From DASSBQ01 sp040981125 (lineage in GTDB: Bacteria; Nitrospirota; Nitrospiria; Nitrospirales; Nitrospiraceae), in NCBI GenBank assembly GCA_040981125.1, contig JANRMQ010000005.1, forward strand, positions 186,001 through 250,000: a stretch of 64,000 nucleotides of DNA, in the 5' to 3' direction. The notes under the pieces are model-generated. The model was not told the DNA's origin and did not search any database. It saw only the letters and a program-made list of their open reading frames with translations. Position numbers and translations under genes: made by a program. Position 1 is the stretch's first letter. Each line of letters starts with the position of its first letter. Positions 8,242-17,615 of the stretch are shown here, in pieces.

Positions 8242-9207
8242 CAACACTTTTTGCAGTTGACTTTCTTTGCTGGAATTCGTACCCTTCCCCGTCACACATT
8301 ATTGATAGTAAATTATTGAAAACACAGGCATTTTATAATTCTCACGCCTGTGGATTACGATGGAGTATACGAACCGTGGACTTCTTCTTATCCACAGGCC
8401 ACTCGCACTTCTTTGCACAAAGTCCCAGCCGTCCTTTCAAGCAATTCGCGATTCCATCTGCGGTGACGCGACTCGACGATTGCCCGCATGACACTCAACC
8501 TCGCCTCGGGGTCCGGAAACAAGCCCCGGACGCGGTTCACCTGTTCATGGCGACTGCGGCTCACACACTTGTATTCTAGGACCCATTCGGTTATATGCCT
8601 GGCCGCAAACTTCTCTATATGCTCCGCCGCCCGTTAACTGCCGCGCAAACCGACAATGTTTTTTCCGGCGGACGACCCTTCGCTCGAGAAAATGACATTT
8701 CTATCGTATTGCTCGGCTCGGCGGTCACCGATGACCGGCAATTTCCCAGCGCCTCTTTTTTTCTCCGGGAGAATGGCGATGATCTCGTCCTCCCACAAAG
8801 GAATTTCGGACGGTGAGTCGGTCACGCACAGGGTTCGGCGCTAATTCACGGTTGTACGGTTGTTCTTCTCCTAATTTTTCATGGATAAAAGAGAGTTAGG
8901 AGTCGTAGGAGTGATAGTAGGGCGTGTGAGTACTGGGGATAGTGAGGAATACAGCGAGGAAGACAGTGAACGCGGGCCGGTATAGTGTGGATGGCCTAGT
9001 GGACCGCGCGTGTGGGAATTGTGGGTATCCGGTTGGTGAAATGAAGTTTCCGGATCCGCGTGTGCTGTCGCGGTCGATTATCCACATAGCGGGGGACAGG
9101 AACGTGTCTGTCGGATGGTTTGAATCGGGCGGAATGCGCGATAGAAGCGGGATTTAAGTTATCCACATCTGTTGATAAAGCTGTGAACAGCTATAAGTGA
9201 TTGAATT
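8242..9207. other. Probable chromosomal replication origin (oriC)
   Basis: This 966-base gap between hisS and dnaA holds no convincing gene. Perfect DnaA boxes TTATCCACA lie at 8388-8396, 9078-9086 and 9159-9167 on the plus strand. One-mismatch boxes lie on the minus strand at 8349-8357 (TGTGGATTA) and 9170-9178 (TGTTGATAA). An AT-rich stretch at about 8296-8340 next to the first pair could be the unwinding element. A purine-rich tract with several TAG triplets spans about 8885-8960. The boxes form two clusters, about 8349-8396 and 9078-9178, the second directly upstream of dnaA, where it could also mediate dnaA autoregulation. Confidence 0.75.
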
Positions 9208-10551
9208 ATGAGCCTGGAAACAGTTTGGCGAGAGGCCTTGTCGTACATTGAGATGAAGATTCCGAAGCAAGTGTATGACACCTGGTTTACCCCGATTGCC
9301 CTGGATCGGATTGACGATTCCACCGCGTACTTGGGGGTACCGAACAAGTTCTTTGGGGATTGGTTGAGCCAGCATTACGGTGATTTGTTAGCGGAAGCCA
9401 TGGCATCTGCTCGTGGCGGGGGCCGCATGGACATTGCGTTCGCCATCAGTCAAAAGACGCCTCCCGGCCAAGCCGATGGCGACGCGTCGACGGCCGCCGC
9501 GCGAGGGGCGCTCGCGGTGCGCCCAAAGCGGGGCGTGCAGTTGAATCCGAAGTATACGTTCAACAGCTTTGTCGTGGGAGCGGGGAATCAATTTGCCCAT
9601 GCGGCCTGTATGGCGGTGGCTGAGCAACCAGCGAAGGCTTATAACCCGCTGTTTCTTTATGGGGGAGTGGGATTGGGAAAGACCCATCTCCTGAACGCCA
9701 TTGGCAACCATGTGGCGGAGCAGAGCGAGTTGCGGATCGCCTATCTCACGACGGAACAGTTCACCAACGAAGTCATCAATTCGATTCGATATGACAAGAT
9801 GATGGATTTGCGGAAGCGGTATCGTCACATCGACATGCTGATGATCGATGACATTCAATTCCTGGCCGGGAAAGAACGGACGCAGGAGGAGTTCTTTCAT
9901 ACGTTCAACACGCTGTATGAAGCGCGCAAGCAAATCGTCTTGTCGAGCGACCGCTTTCCAAAGGAAATGCCGGACATCGAGGAGCGGCTGCGGTCCCGTT
10001 TCGAATGGGGACTGATCGCCGATCTCCAAGCGCCGGATGTGGAGACCAGGATCGCGATTTTGCGAAAAAAGTCCGAAGACGAGCATATCGCGCTCCCTGA
10101 AGACGTGATTCATTATCTCGCCAATACGATGAAGAACAATATTCGCGAATTGGAGGGTTCATTGGTGCGGCTGGGCGCCTATTCTTCACTCACCGGCCAG
10201 ACGATTACGCTCGAGATGGCGAAGAATGTGCTGCGCGACCTGATCGGAGAGAAAAAACGCATCGTCTCGATCGAAGATATTCAGGAAGCCGTCGGCGCCA
10301 AATTCCACGTGAAGATCGGCGAATTGAAATCCCGTCGCCGCAGCAAGACATTGGTGCATCCGAGGCAAATCGCTATGTACCTGTGCCGGGAACTGACGGA
10401 AGCCTCGTTTCCGGAGATCGGACGGCATTTCGGCGGGAAAGACCATACTACAATCATCCATGCGTGCCGGCAAATCGCCAAAGCCAGGGAAGCGGATAGC
10501 GCGCTACAGACCACGTTAGAAGGTCTGAAGGAACAAATCTTGAGAGCCTAA
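9208..10551 (+). CDS. dnaA: Chromosomal replication initiator DnaA
   Basis: The 447-residue protein has all DnaA domains: an N-terminal DnaB-interaction domain, a short variable linker (about residues 75-110), the AAA+ ATPase with Walker A GGVGLGKTHLL and Walker B LMIDDIQFL, and the C-terminal helix-turn-helix with the signature GGKDHTTIIHACRQI that reads DnaA boxes. It initiates replication at the adjacent origin. A DnaA box lies about 40 bases before the ATG. The stop codon sits in the loop of a hairpin, and dnaN follows 22 bases later. Confidence 0.98.
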   Translation: MSLETVWREALSYIEMKIPKQVYDTWFTPIALDRIDDSTAYLGVPNKFFGDWLSQHYGDLLAEAMASARGGGRMDIAFAISQKTPPGQADGDASTAAARGALAVRPKRGVQLNPKYTFNSFVVGAGNQFAHAACMAVAEQPAKAYNPLFLYGGVGLGKTHLLNAIGNHVAEQSELRIAYLTTEQFTNEVINSIRYDKMMDLRKRYRHIDMLMIDDIQFLAGKERTQEEFFHTFNTLYEARKQIVLSSDRFPKEMPDIEERLRSRFEWGLIADLQAPDVETRIAILRKKSEDEHIALPEDVIHYLANTMKNNIRELEGSLVRLGAYSSLTGQTITLEMAKNVLRDLIGEKKRIVSIEDIQEAVGAKFHVKIGELKSRRRSKTLVHPRQIAMYLCRELTEASFPEIGRHFGGKDHTTIIHACRQIAKAREADSALQTTLEGLKEQILRA

Positions 10552-10558
10552 GGCTCTC
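10542..10558 (+). other. Hairpin enclosing the dnaA stop codon
   Basis: GAGAGCC (10542-10548) and GGCTCTC (10552-10558) form a perfect seven-base stem with the dnaA stop TAA as the whole loop. No T-run follows, so it is not an intrinsic terminator. It could be an mRNA processing or stability element between dnaA and dnaN. Confidence 0.5.
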
Positions 10559-10573
10559 ACCGGGGGAACGATC

Positions 10574-11701
10574 ATGAAAGTACGAATGGGACGCGACGAA
10601 CTGCTGACCGGCCTTCAGCGGGTGCAGGGGGTGGTTGAAAAGCGCAATACCATGCCGGTCCTCTCGAACATTCTGTTCGAGGCCAAGTCGGAGGGGGCTG
10701 AAATCGTCGCGACCGATCTGGAGATCGGCATGCGCGGCCTGTACAAAGCGACCGTGCTTGAGCCGGGCGGCGTGACGGTCTCGGCAAGAAAGCTGTACGA
10801 AATCATGAAAGAACTCCCGGCCGGCGATATTGAACTGACGTCCGGGGAGAACAACTGGACGACGATTCATGCCGGCAAGAGCCAATTCAAAATCGTGGGG
10901 CTTCCCGCCACGGACTATCCGGCACTGCCGTCGATCGAGCGAGAAGGATTGACGCCCCTGGCCGGCGCCGGATTGCTGGAATTGATTAAAAAGACGCTGT
11001 TTGCCGCCGGCGACAACGATGCCCGGTATATCTTAAACGGCTTGCTGATCACGCTCAGCATGAACGAGAAGAAGACCCTGCTTCGGTTGGTCGGGACGGA
11101 CGGGCATCGGTTGGCGGTTGCGGAACGTGAAGTTGGAAAACCGGGAGCCAAAGACCAGCCTCGGGAGATCAAGGCGATCATTCCCAAGAAGGCCGCCCAA
11201 GAAATGCGGCGGCTGCTGGAAGAGGGAGGCGACGAAGAGCCGCTCATTGGATTTACGAAGAATCTCATGATCTTCAGGAAAAGCGGTCTCTTGCTGACAT
11301 CTCGTCTCATGGAAGGCAACTACCCGAATTATCAACAGGTGGTTCCGAAGGAAAGCAACAAACGGATCAGGGTCAATCGAACCGAAGTCGAGAGCGCGCT
11401 CAGGCGCGTCTCTGTGCTCGCGAGGGATAAGGCCAATGCCGTGAAGGTCACTTTTGAACCGGGCCTCCTGACGCTGTTCTCAAGCAATCCCGATTTCGGC
11501 GAGGCGTTGGAGGAACTGCCGGCCCGGTATGAAGGAGAACCCGTCAACACCGGCTTCAACGCCCGGTACCTCTTGGACGTCCTGAGCGTCATGGAAGGAG
11601 AGACCGTCTCTCTGCAAATGGACACCCCGCTCAGTCCCTGTCTCGTGCAGGAAGCGGAGAGTCCCGGGTTCAAGTGCGTTGTGATGCCGATCAAGATATG
11701 A
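10574..11701 (+). CDS. dnaN: DNA polymerase III beta subunit (sliding clamp)
   Basis: The 375-residue protein matches the three-domain beta clamp in length and in landmarks such as NTMPVLSNILFEA near the N terminus, GTDGHRLAVAE in the middle and the C-terminal PGFKCVVMPIKI, which ends in the usual hydrophobic tail. It encircles DNA as a dimer and tethers polymerases and repair enzymes. It is placed 22 bases after dnaA, the common dnaA-dnaN operon. The ATG at 10574 is preceded by a GGGGGAACG purine stretch. Confidence 0.97.
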   Translation: MKVRMGRDELLTGLQRVQGVVEKRNTMPVLSNILFEAKSEGAEIVATDLEIGMRGLYKATVLEPGGVTVSARKLYEIMKELPAGDIELTSGENNWTTIHAGKSQFKIVGLPATDYPALPSIEREGLTPLAGAGLLELIKKTLFAAGDNDARYILNGLLITLSMNEKKTLLRLVGTDGHRLAVAEREVGKPGAKDQPREIKAIIPKKAAQEMRRLLEEGGDEEPLIGFTKNLMIFRKSGLLLTSRLMEGNYPNYQQVVPKESNKRIRVNRTEVESALRRVSVLARDKANAVKVTFEPGLLTLFSSNPDFGEALEELPARYEGEPVNTGFNARYLLDVLSVMEGETVSLQMDTPLSPCLVQEAESPGFKCVVMPIKI

Positions 11702-11800
11702 CGCAGGCGGCTGGTTATTCCTTCACGACCCTTCCTCAGAGTCAGGCGACCGCCCTGCCGGATGGCGATCGGTCAACAACACGAGTCAGTTAGGAGACGC

Positions 11801-14272
11801 ATGGCCAACGATTCTCAGGATGCGCGGGCGGAAGAAAAGTCGGACAGTTATAGCGCCGACCAGATCAAAGTGCTGGAAGGCTTGGATGCCGTGCGTAAGC
11901 GGCCGGCCATGTACATCGGCAGTACGGGGCCGGAGGGTCTCCACCATCTGGTCTACGAGGTGGTCGACAACAGCGTCGATGAGCACATGGCGGGCTTTGG
12001 TGAGACCATCGATATCACCGTTCATATCGACGGCAGTGTCACGGTCGTCGACAATGGCCGCGGCATCCCGACCGGGATGCATTCCACGCAAAAGAAATCG
12101 GCGGCCGAAGTGGCGCTGACCGTACTTCACGCCGGCGGCAAGTTCGAACAGGGCGCCTATACGGTATCAGGCGGGTTGCATGGGGTCGGTATCTCGGTGG
12201 TCAATGCCCTTTCCGAATGGCTCGAGCTCGAGATTTGGCAGGACGGTCAGGTGTTCGAACAGCGTTATGAGCGGGGCAAGCCGCTGGTGCCGTTGCAGGT
12301 GACCGGCAAGACGAAACGCCGCGGCACGAAGGTGACGTTCAAACCCGACGGACAAGTCTTCGAAACACTTGAGTTCAGTTTCGACATCCTGGCCCAGCGT
12401 CTCCGCGAGTTGGCCTTCTTGAACAAGGGACTCGGAATCTCGCTCAAGGACGAAAAAAAGGAAAAGGAGCAGTCCTTTAAGTACAAGGGCGGCATCGTCT
12501 CTTTCGTGGAACATCTCAATGAGGCCAAGGCGCCGTTGCATAAACCGATCTATGTCCAGGTCGAGAAAGCGGATCTGATTCTGGAAGTGGCGCTGCAGTA
12601 TAACGACAGTTACGCCGAAAACCTCTTCAGCTTCGCCAATAACATCAATACCAAGGAGGGCGGCACTCATTTGGTCGGATTCAAAGCCGCGCTGACGAGG
12701 ACGATCAACCAGTATGCCGGCGCCAACGATCTCCTGAAGAAAGAAGTGGAGTCGCTGGCCGGCGACGATGTCCGTGAAGGCCTCACCGCGGTGGTCAGCG
12801 TCAAGGTCCGGAATCCCCAGTTTGAAGGCCAAACTAAGGCGAAGCTGGGCAACAGCGAGGTCAAAGGCATCGTGGAAGCGGCGGTGAACGAGGCGCTGGG
12901 GACCTATTTCGAAGAAAACCCTCCGGTTGCGCGAAAGATCATCGGCAAGGCGGTCGACGCGGCCCGGGCGCGCGAAGCGGCGCGCAAAGCCAAAGAACTC
13001 ATCCGCCGCAAGAGCGCATTGGACGGCGGCTCGCTCCCGGGAAAGTTGGCCGATTGCGCCGAGCGGGACCCCGCAGCCAGTGAGATTTTCATCGTCGAAG
13101 GTGATTCCGCCGGCGGGTCCGCGAAACAGGGACGGGACCGTCGCTTCCAGGCCATCCTGCCGTTGAAAGGCAAGATCCTCAATGTCGAGAAGGCTCGGTT
13201 CGATAAAATGCTGACGAGCGATGAGATCCGAACGTTGATCATGGCACTCGGAACCGGTATCGGCCGCCGAAAAGAGGACGGCGAAAAAGCCGATAAAGAG
13301 GCCTTTGACATTGCCAAGGCGCGCTATCACAAGATCATCCTGATGACGGATGCCGATGTCGACGGCAGCCACATCCGAACGCTCTTGCTCACATTTTTCT
13401 TCCGACAGATGCCGGAATTGCTGGAGCGGGGGTACATCTATATCGCGCAGCCGCCGCTGTTCAAGGTCAAGAAGGGAAAAACCGAGCGGTATCTCAAGGA
13501 CGAGTCGTCGCTGAACGACTATCTTGCCGACCTCGCCGTCGAGGACGTGGAGTTGTATCTCGAGGGCAGCCAAGACTATGTCAGCGGCCGCCGGCTTCTG
13601 CCTATCCTCAAGAAATTGATTGCGTTTGAAAGCCTGTTGGGCAAGGTCAACAAAAAATTCCACGAAGCCAAGATCCTCCGGGCATTTGTCGACCAGCCTG
13701 CGCTGGATCGTGATCTGCTCAAAAACCACGAAGCCTTGCGTACGGTGGTCTCCGATGTCAAACAGGCGCTGGCGCTGGTGTATCCGAAAGCCGACATTAC
13801 CATTGATATTCTCGAAGACGAGGAACACCAGGAAGATAAGATCGTATGCCGGATCCCGACAAACGGGATGGTCCACCAGCTCGAGGTCAACCATGAATTG
13901 GTGGGATCAGCCGATTTTCGGGAGCTGCAGAAGTTGGCTCCGACCGCGATCGGGTTGGGCAAAGCGCCGTACAAGCTGAAAATGAAAGGTGCGGAACTCC
14001 GGAAAACCGGCACGGCCGAGCTGGTGCAGGCCATCCTCGAGCAGGGCAAGCAGGGACTGAATATCCAGCGGTACAAAGGTCTGGGCGAAATGAATCCGGA
14101 CCAGCTCTGGGAGACGACCATGGATCCCGAGAAGCGGACGCTGCTCCGGGTGAAGTTGGAAGATGTGACCGGCGTGGATGAGATCTTTACAATTCTAATG
14201 GGCGATGAAGTCGAGCCGCGGCGTAATTTTATCCAACAACACGCGCTCGAAGTCCGGAACCTGGACGTGTAG
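11801..14272 (+). CDS. gyrB: DNA gyrase subunit B
   Basis: The 823-residue protein has the GHKL ATPase domain (EVVDNSVDEH, DNGRGIPTG, GGLHGVGISVVNALS), the transducer domain, and the Toprim region with EGDSAGGSAKQGRDR and DADVDGSHIRTLLLTFFFR, ending with the QRYKGLGEMNPDQLW tail. Its length indicates the long form with an insert in the C-terminal half, as in proteobacterial GyrB. The ATG at 11801 follows TAGGAG and begins just before the conserved core; a 13-codon in-frame extension exists upstream without a better ribosome site. With GyrA it forms the A2B2 enzyme that introduces negative supercoils. Confidence 0.97.
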   Translation: MANDSQDARAEEKSDSYSADQIKVLEGLDAVRKRPAMYIGSTGPEGLHHLVYEVVDNSVDEHMAGFGETIDITVHIDGSVTVVDNGRGIPTGMHSTQKKSAAEVALTVLHAGGKFEQGAYTVSGGLHGVGISVVNALSEWLELEIWQDGQVFEQRYERGKPLVPLQVTGKTKRRGTKVTFKPDGQVFETLEFSFDILAQRLRELAFLNKGLGISLKDEKKEKEQSFKYKGGIVSFVEHLNEAKAPLHKPIYVQVEKADLILEVALQYNDSYAENLFSFANNINTKEGGTHLVGFKAALTRTINQYAGANDLLKKEVESLAGDDVREGLTAVVSVKVRNPQFEGQTKAKLGNSEVKGIVEAAVNEALGTYFEENPPVARKIIGKAVDAARAREAARKAKELIRRKSALDGGSLPGKLADCAERDPAASEIFIVEGDSAGGSAKQGRDRRFQAILPLKGKILNVEKARFDKMLTSDEIRTLIMALGTGIGRRKEDGEKADKEAFDIAKARYHKIILMTDADVDGSHIRTLLLTFFFRQMPELLERGYIYIAQPPLFKVKKGKTERYLKDESSLNDYLADLAVEDVELYLEGSQDYVSGRRLLPILKKLIAFESLLGKVNKKFHEAKILRAFVDQPALDRDLLKNHEALRTVVSDVKQALALVYPKADITIDILEDEEHQEDKIVCRIPTNGMVHQLEVNHELVGSADFRELQKLAPTAIGLGKAPYKLKMKGAELRKTGTAELVQAILEQGKQGLNIQRYKGLGEMNPDQLWETTMDPEKRTLLRVKLEDVTGVDEIFTILMGDEVEPRRNFIQQHALEVRNLDV

Positions 14273-14344
14273 GAGACGACGACAACGTACGATTTGCGAT
14301 CGTGTGATGTCGTGAGGTTCACGACGCGAAGAATTATGAGGTGC

Positions 14345-14419
14345 GGGCGCGAGTCGGTGAGCGCCCGGTGTCCTGAATCTTTGTGGAAGCCGCCGAGTTG
14401 TGGTGAGGCGGCAGTTTTT
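14345..14419 (+). terminator. Two hairpins with T-run after gyrB
   Basis: GGGCGC (14345-14350) pairs with GCGCCC (14361-14366). A second stem, GCCGCC (14389-14394) with GGCGGC (14407-14412), is followed by AG and five Ts (14415-14419). The second is a plausible intrinsic terminator or attenuator between gyrB and gyrA. Confidence 0.55.
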
Positions 14420-14487
14420 ACATCACCGTATCGCCACGTCATCGCACCACGCGCTGGCGCGAGAGAGGAACGAGGCACGAGAAGAAG

Positions 14488-16950
14488 ATGCCGCCTGATG
14501 AACGGTTAGGACAGATCGCGATTGAGGACGAGATGCGCTCGTCCTATCTGGATTATGCGATGAGCGTGATCGTGGGCCGGGCCTTGCCCGATGTGCGTGA
14601 CGGGTTCAAGCCGGTGCATCGGCGGATCCTCTACGCGATGAACGAGATGGGGCTGGCGTCGAACCGCGCGTACCGAAAATCCGCCAAGATCGTCGGCGAG
14701 ATCATGGGGAATTATCATCCTCATGGCGACGCGGCTATTTACGACACCCTTGTCCGCATGGCGCAGGACTTCACCATGCGGTACATGCTTGTGGACGGGC
14801 AGGGGAATTACGGCTCCATGGACGGTGATCCGCCCGCGGCCATGCGCTACACGGAAGCGCGCATGACGAAGCTGGCCGAAGAGATGCTGGCGGATATCGA
14901 CAAAGAGACGGTGGATTTCGGCCCGAACTACGATGAATCGCGACAGGAACCGCTGGTGCTGCCGGCACGGGTTCCGAATTTGTTGATCAACGGCGCGGGC
15001 GGCATCGCCGTCGGATACGCCACGAATATTCCCACTCACAACATTACGGAAATCGTAGACGGGCTGCTCCTGCTGCTGGACAACCCGGATGTGACGATCC
15101 CGCAGCTGATGAAAAAGATTCCCGGACCGGATTTTCCCACCGCCGCGTTCATCTATGGGACGGAAGGCATCAAAAAGGCCTATGAGACCGGTCGTGGGTT
15201 GCTGACGTTGCGCGCCAAGGCTGCGATCGAAACCGACGAACGGAGGGATCGTGAGCGTATCATCGTCACGGAGATTCCCTATCAGGTCAACAAGGCGGGA
15301 CTGATCGAAAAAATCGCGGACCTCGTTCAGGACGGCCGCCTGGAAGGCATTGCCGACATCCGGGATGAATCGGATCGCGAAGGGGTCCGGGTCGTGATTG
15401 AGCTTAAACGGAACGAAATCCCTTTGGTCGTGCTCAACAATCTATACAAACACACGCAGCTGCAGACGACGTTCGGCGTGATTATGCTGGCGCTCGTCAA
15501 TAATCGGCCAGAAGTCCTGAACCTGAAGCAAATCCTGCTGGCGTTCCTTGAACACCGCCGGGAAGTCGTGGTTCGCCGGACCGCCTTCGAATTGCGCAAA
15601 GCGGAGGAACGGGCGCATATCTTAGAAGGCCTGAAGATCGCGCTCGATAATCTTGATGCCGTGATCGCCCTGATTCGCGGTTCGCAATCGCCGGATGTCG
15701 CGCGCGCCGGGTTGATGGCCGCGTTCGGGCTCTCGGAGATTCAGGCCACCGCCATTTTGGACATGCGCCTCCAGCGTCTGACCCAGTTGGAACGCACCAA
15801 GCTGGTCGAGGAGTATCGGGAGATTCTGAAGCAGATCGAATATCTGCGATCGGTCTTGGGCAGCGAGGCGCTGGTCCGCAAGATCATCACGGATGAATTG
15901 GTCGAGATCCGTGAATCCTACAAGGATGAGCGACGGACGCAGATCGTCAAAGAAGAAGCCGAATTGACGGTCGAGGATTTGATCGCCGACGAGGAAGTCG
16001 TCGTCACGATCTCACATGCGGGGTACATCAAACGCAATGCGGTGACGCTCTATCGGGCGCAACGCCGCGGGGGCAAGGGCAAGATCGCGATGGGGATCAA
16101 GGACGAGGACTTCGTCGAGACCTTGTTCACCGCGTCGACGCATGACTCGCTCCTGTTCTTCACCGATGCGGGCAAGGTCTTCTGGTTGAAAGTACATGAG
16201 ATACCCGAAGCGAGCCGCGCCGCGAAGGGCAAGGCCTTGGTCAACCTCCTGGCGCTCTCGCGGGACGAGAAAGTCACGGCGTCACTGCCGGTGAAGGAGT
16301 TTCAAGACGACCGGTATGTCATTATGGCGACGAAATTGGGCGTCGTCAAAAAGACGGAGCTCCCGGCCTACGCGAATCCGCGTCAGGGCGGTATCATCGC
16401 CTTGTCGTTGGACGGCGGAGACAAGCTCATCGGCGCGGAGTTGACGGACGGCCACCGGGAAATTTTGCTCGGCACCCGCAAAGGCATCACCATCCGGTTC
16501 AAGGAAGAGGATGTCCGCGCAATGGGGCGCACTGCGCACGGCGTCCGCGGGATTACGCTGGAAGCCGGTGACGAGGTGATCGGCATGGAGACAATCACGC
16601 CGGATTCCACGACGGCTATCCTGACCGTCACGGAGGGGGGCTATGGCAAGCGGACTCCCGTCACCGAGTACCGGGTTCAAGGCCGAGGCGGCAAGGGCAT
16701 CATCAGCGTGAAAACCACGGAGCGGAACGGCCTCGCGGTGGGGTTCCTTCAGGTGCGCGATGAAGACGAGATCATGCTGATGGCGGCCATGGGAAAGGTG
16801 CTTCGTTGCAAGGTGGATGACATCCGCGAAATCGGCCGGAACACGCAGGGCGTTCGCCTCTTGGACCTGGAGGGGGATGAAGATCGTGTGGTCGCCGTCG
16901 CCCGCTTGGTGGAACGTGAAGGTGCGCCGGAGGAAGCCGAAGGCGGCTGA
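14488..16950 (+). CDS. gyrA: DNA gyrase subunit A
   Basis: The 820-residue protein carries the breakage-reunion domain with the catalytic Tyr in AAMRYTEARM (counterpart of Tyr122 of the E. coli enzyme) and a C-terminal beta-pinwheel with the GyrA box QRRGGKGK, which separates it from ParC. In the quinolone-binding helix the sequence is HPHGDAAIYD: Ala stands where E. coli has Ser83, while the Asp87 equivalent is kept. It acts with the GyrB encoded just upstream. The ATG lies behind a purine-rich GAGAAGAAG stretch. Confidence 0.97.
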   Translation: MPPDERLGQIAIEDEMRSSYLDYAMSVIVGRALPDVRDGFKPVHRRILYAMNEMGLASNRAYRKSAKIVGEIMGNYHPHGDAAIYDTLVRMAQDFTMRYMLVDGQGNYGSMDGDPPAAMRYTEARMTKLAEEMLADIDKETVDFGPNYDESRQEPLVLPARVPNLLINGAGGIAVGYATNIPTHNITEIVDGLLLLLDNPDVTIPQLMKKIPGPDFPTAAFIYGTEGIKKAYETGRGLLTLRAKAAIETDERRDRERIIVTEIPYQVNKAGLIEKIADLVQDGRLEGIADIRDESDREGVRVVIELKRNEIPLVVLNNLYKHTQLQTTFGVIMLALVNNRPEVLNLKQILLAFLEHRREVVVRRTAFELRKAEERAHILEGLKIALDNLDAVIALIRGSQSPDVARAGLMAAFGLSEIQATAILDMRLQRLTQLERTKLVEEYREILKQIEYLRSVLGSEALVRKIITDELVEIRESYKDERRTQIVKEEAELTVEDLIADEEVVVTISHAGYIKRNAVTLYRAQRRGGKGKIAMGIKDEDFVETLFTASTHDSLLFFTDAGKVFWLKVHEIPEASRAAKGKALVNLLALSRDEKVTASLPVKEFQDDRYVIMATKLGVVKKTELPAYANPRQGGIIALSLDGGDKLIGAELTDGHREILLGTRKGITIRFKEEDVRAMGRTAHGVRGITLEAGDEVIGMETITPDSTTAILTVTEGGYGKRTPVTEYRVQGRGGKGIISVKTTERNGLAVGFLQVRDEDEIMLMAAMGKVLRCKVDDIREIGRNTQGVRLLDLEGDEDRVVAVARLVEREGAPEEAEGG

Positions 16951-17003
16951 TGCCACGCGATTCCTCATTTGCTTGATCCTTCCACACGATTTTATCCTGT
17001 CTC

Positions 17004-17615
17004 ATGCTGAACGATCAGCCGGTTCCCGAGGGACCCGTCCCCACCCCTCCCAAACGTCCGCTCGACACGGTCGTGAAGTTGGCATTGGGCGTGCTCGTCG
17101 CTTCATTTGCCCTCATTTGGGGCGGCATGTTTCTCAGCAGGCCCGACCGGTCCATTCCTCCCTATAGCATCGGGTCGCAGGAGGGCGCCGCCGTCGCGGT
17201 CCATGTTCCCGCTTGGACCAGCGATACCGAGATCGAGACGCTGGTCAATCGTTTCCGCAAGGTCGGGCGGGAAAGCCGGAATTTCGGGCTCATGAAAATT
17301 CAGCCCACTACGCCGGACGACCCGAACGGACGCTATCGGCGCATCGCCGTTTATATCTTCACGCACGAAGACTGGACGGAAGCGGACATCCTGCGCCGCT
17401 ATGTGGCTGGAACCGACCAGGCGGTTGTGGACGGATTCGAGAAGTCGCTGCGCGGATTCTATCGTCTGGACGGATCGGAGGAAGAGGGACGCATCGGCCC
17501 GCTCGTGCGGGGCGGAGACACAGCCGCGACCGCCGCCTATTCTCGTGAACTGTTCAAGGGTTCGGTCGCCGTCGCTACGAAACCGGATTCGAACGAGCCA
17601 GAGCCCCGGCCATGA
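17004..17615 (+). CDS. Membrane-anchored hypothetical protein, 203 aa
   Basis: A proline-rich N terminus of about 22 residues is followed by one transmembrane segment (about residues 24-44, LALGVLVASFALIWGGMFL) and a periplasmic domain of about 150 residues. I recognise no family. It follows gyrA by 53 bases on the same strand and overlaps the convergent DciA gene by 41 bases at its 3' end. The ordered domain with regular alpha/beta pattern suggests a true gene; function unknown. Confidence 0.6.
   Translation: MLNDQPVPEGPVPTPPKRPLDTVVKLALGVLVASFALIWGGMFLSRPDRSIPPYSIGSQEGAAVAVHVPAWTSDTEIETLVNRFRKVGRESRNFGLMKIQPTTPDDPNGRYRRIAVYIFTHEDWTEADILRRYVAGTDQAVVDGFEKSLRGFYRLDGSEEEGRIGPLVRGGDTAATAAYSRELFKGSVAVATKPDSNEPEPRP

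Noticed and set aside
8316..8816. Two plus-strand ORFs within the origin region
   Set aside because: They overlap DnaA boxes, lack ribosome sites and have no protein-like pattern.
12167..13894. Long minus-strand ORF opposite gyrB (575 codons)
   Set aside because: It is a shadow of the GC-rich gyrB codons; gyrB is fully conserved and the opposite product has no domain.
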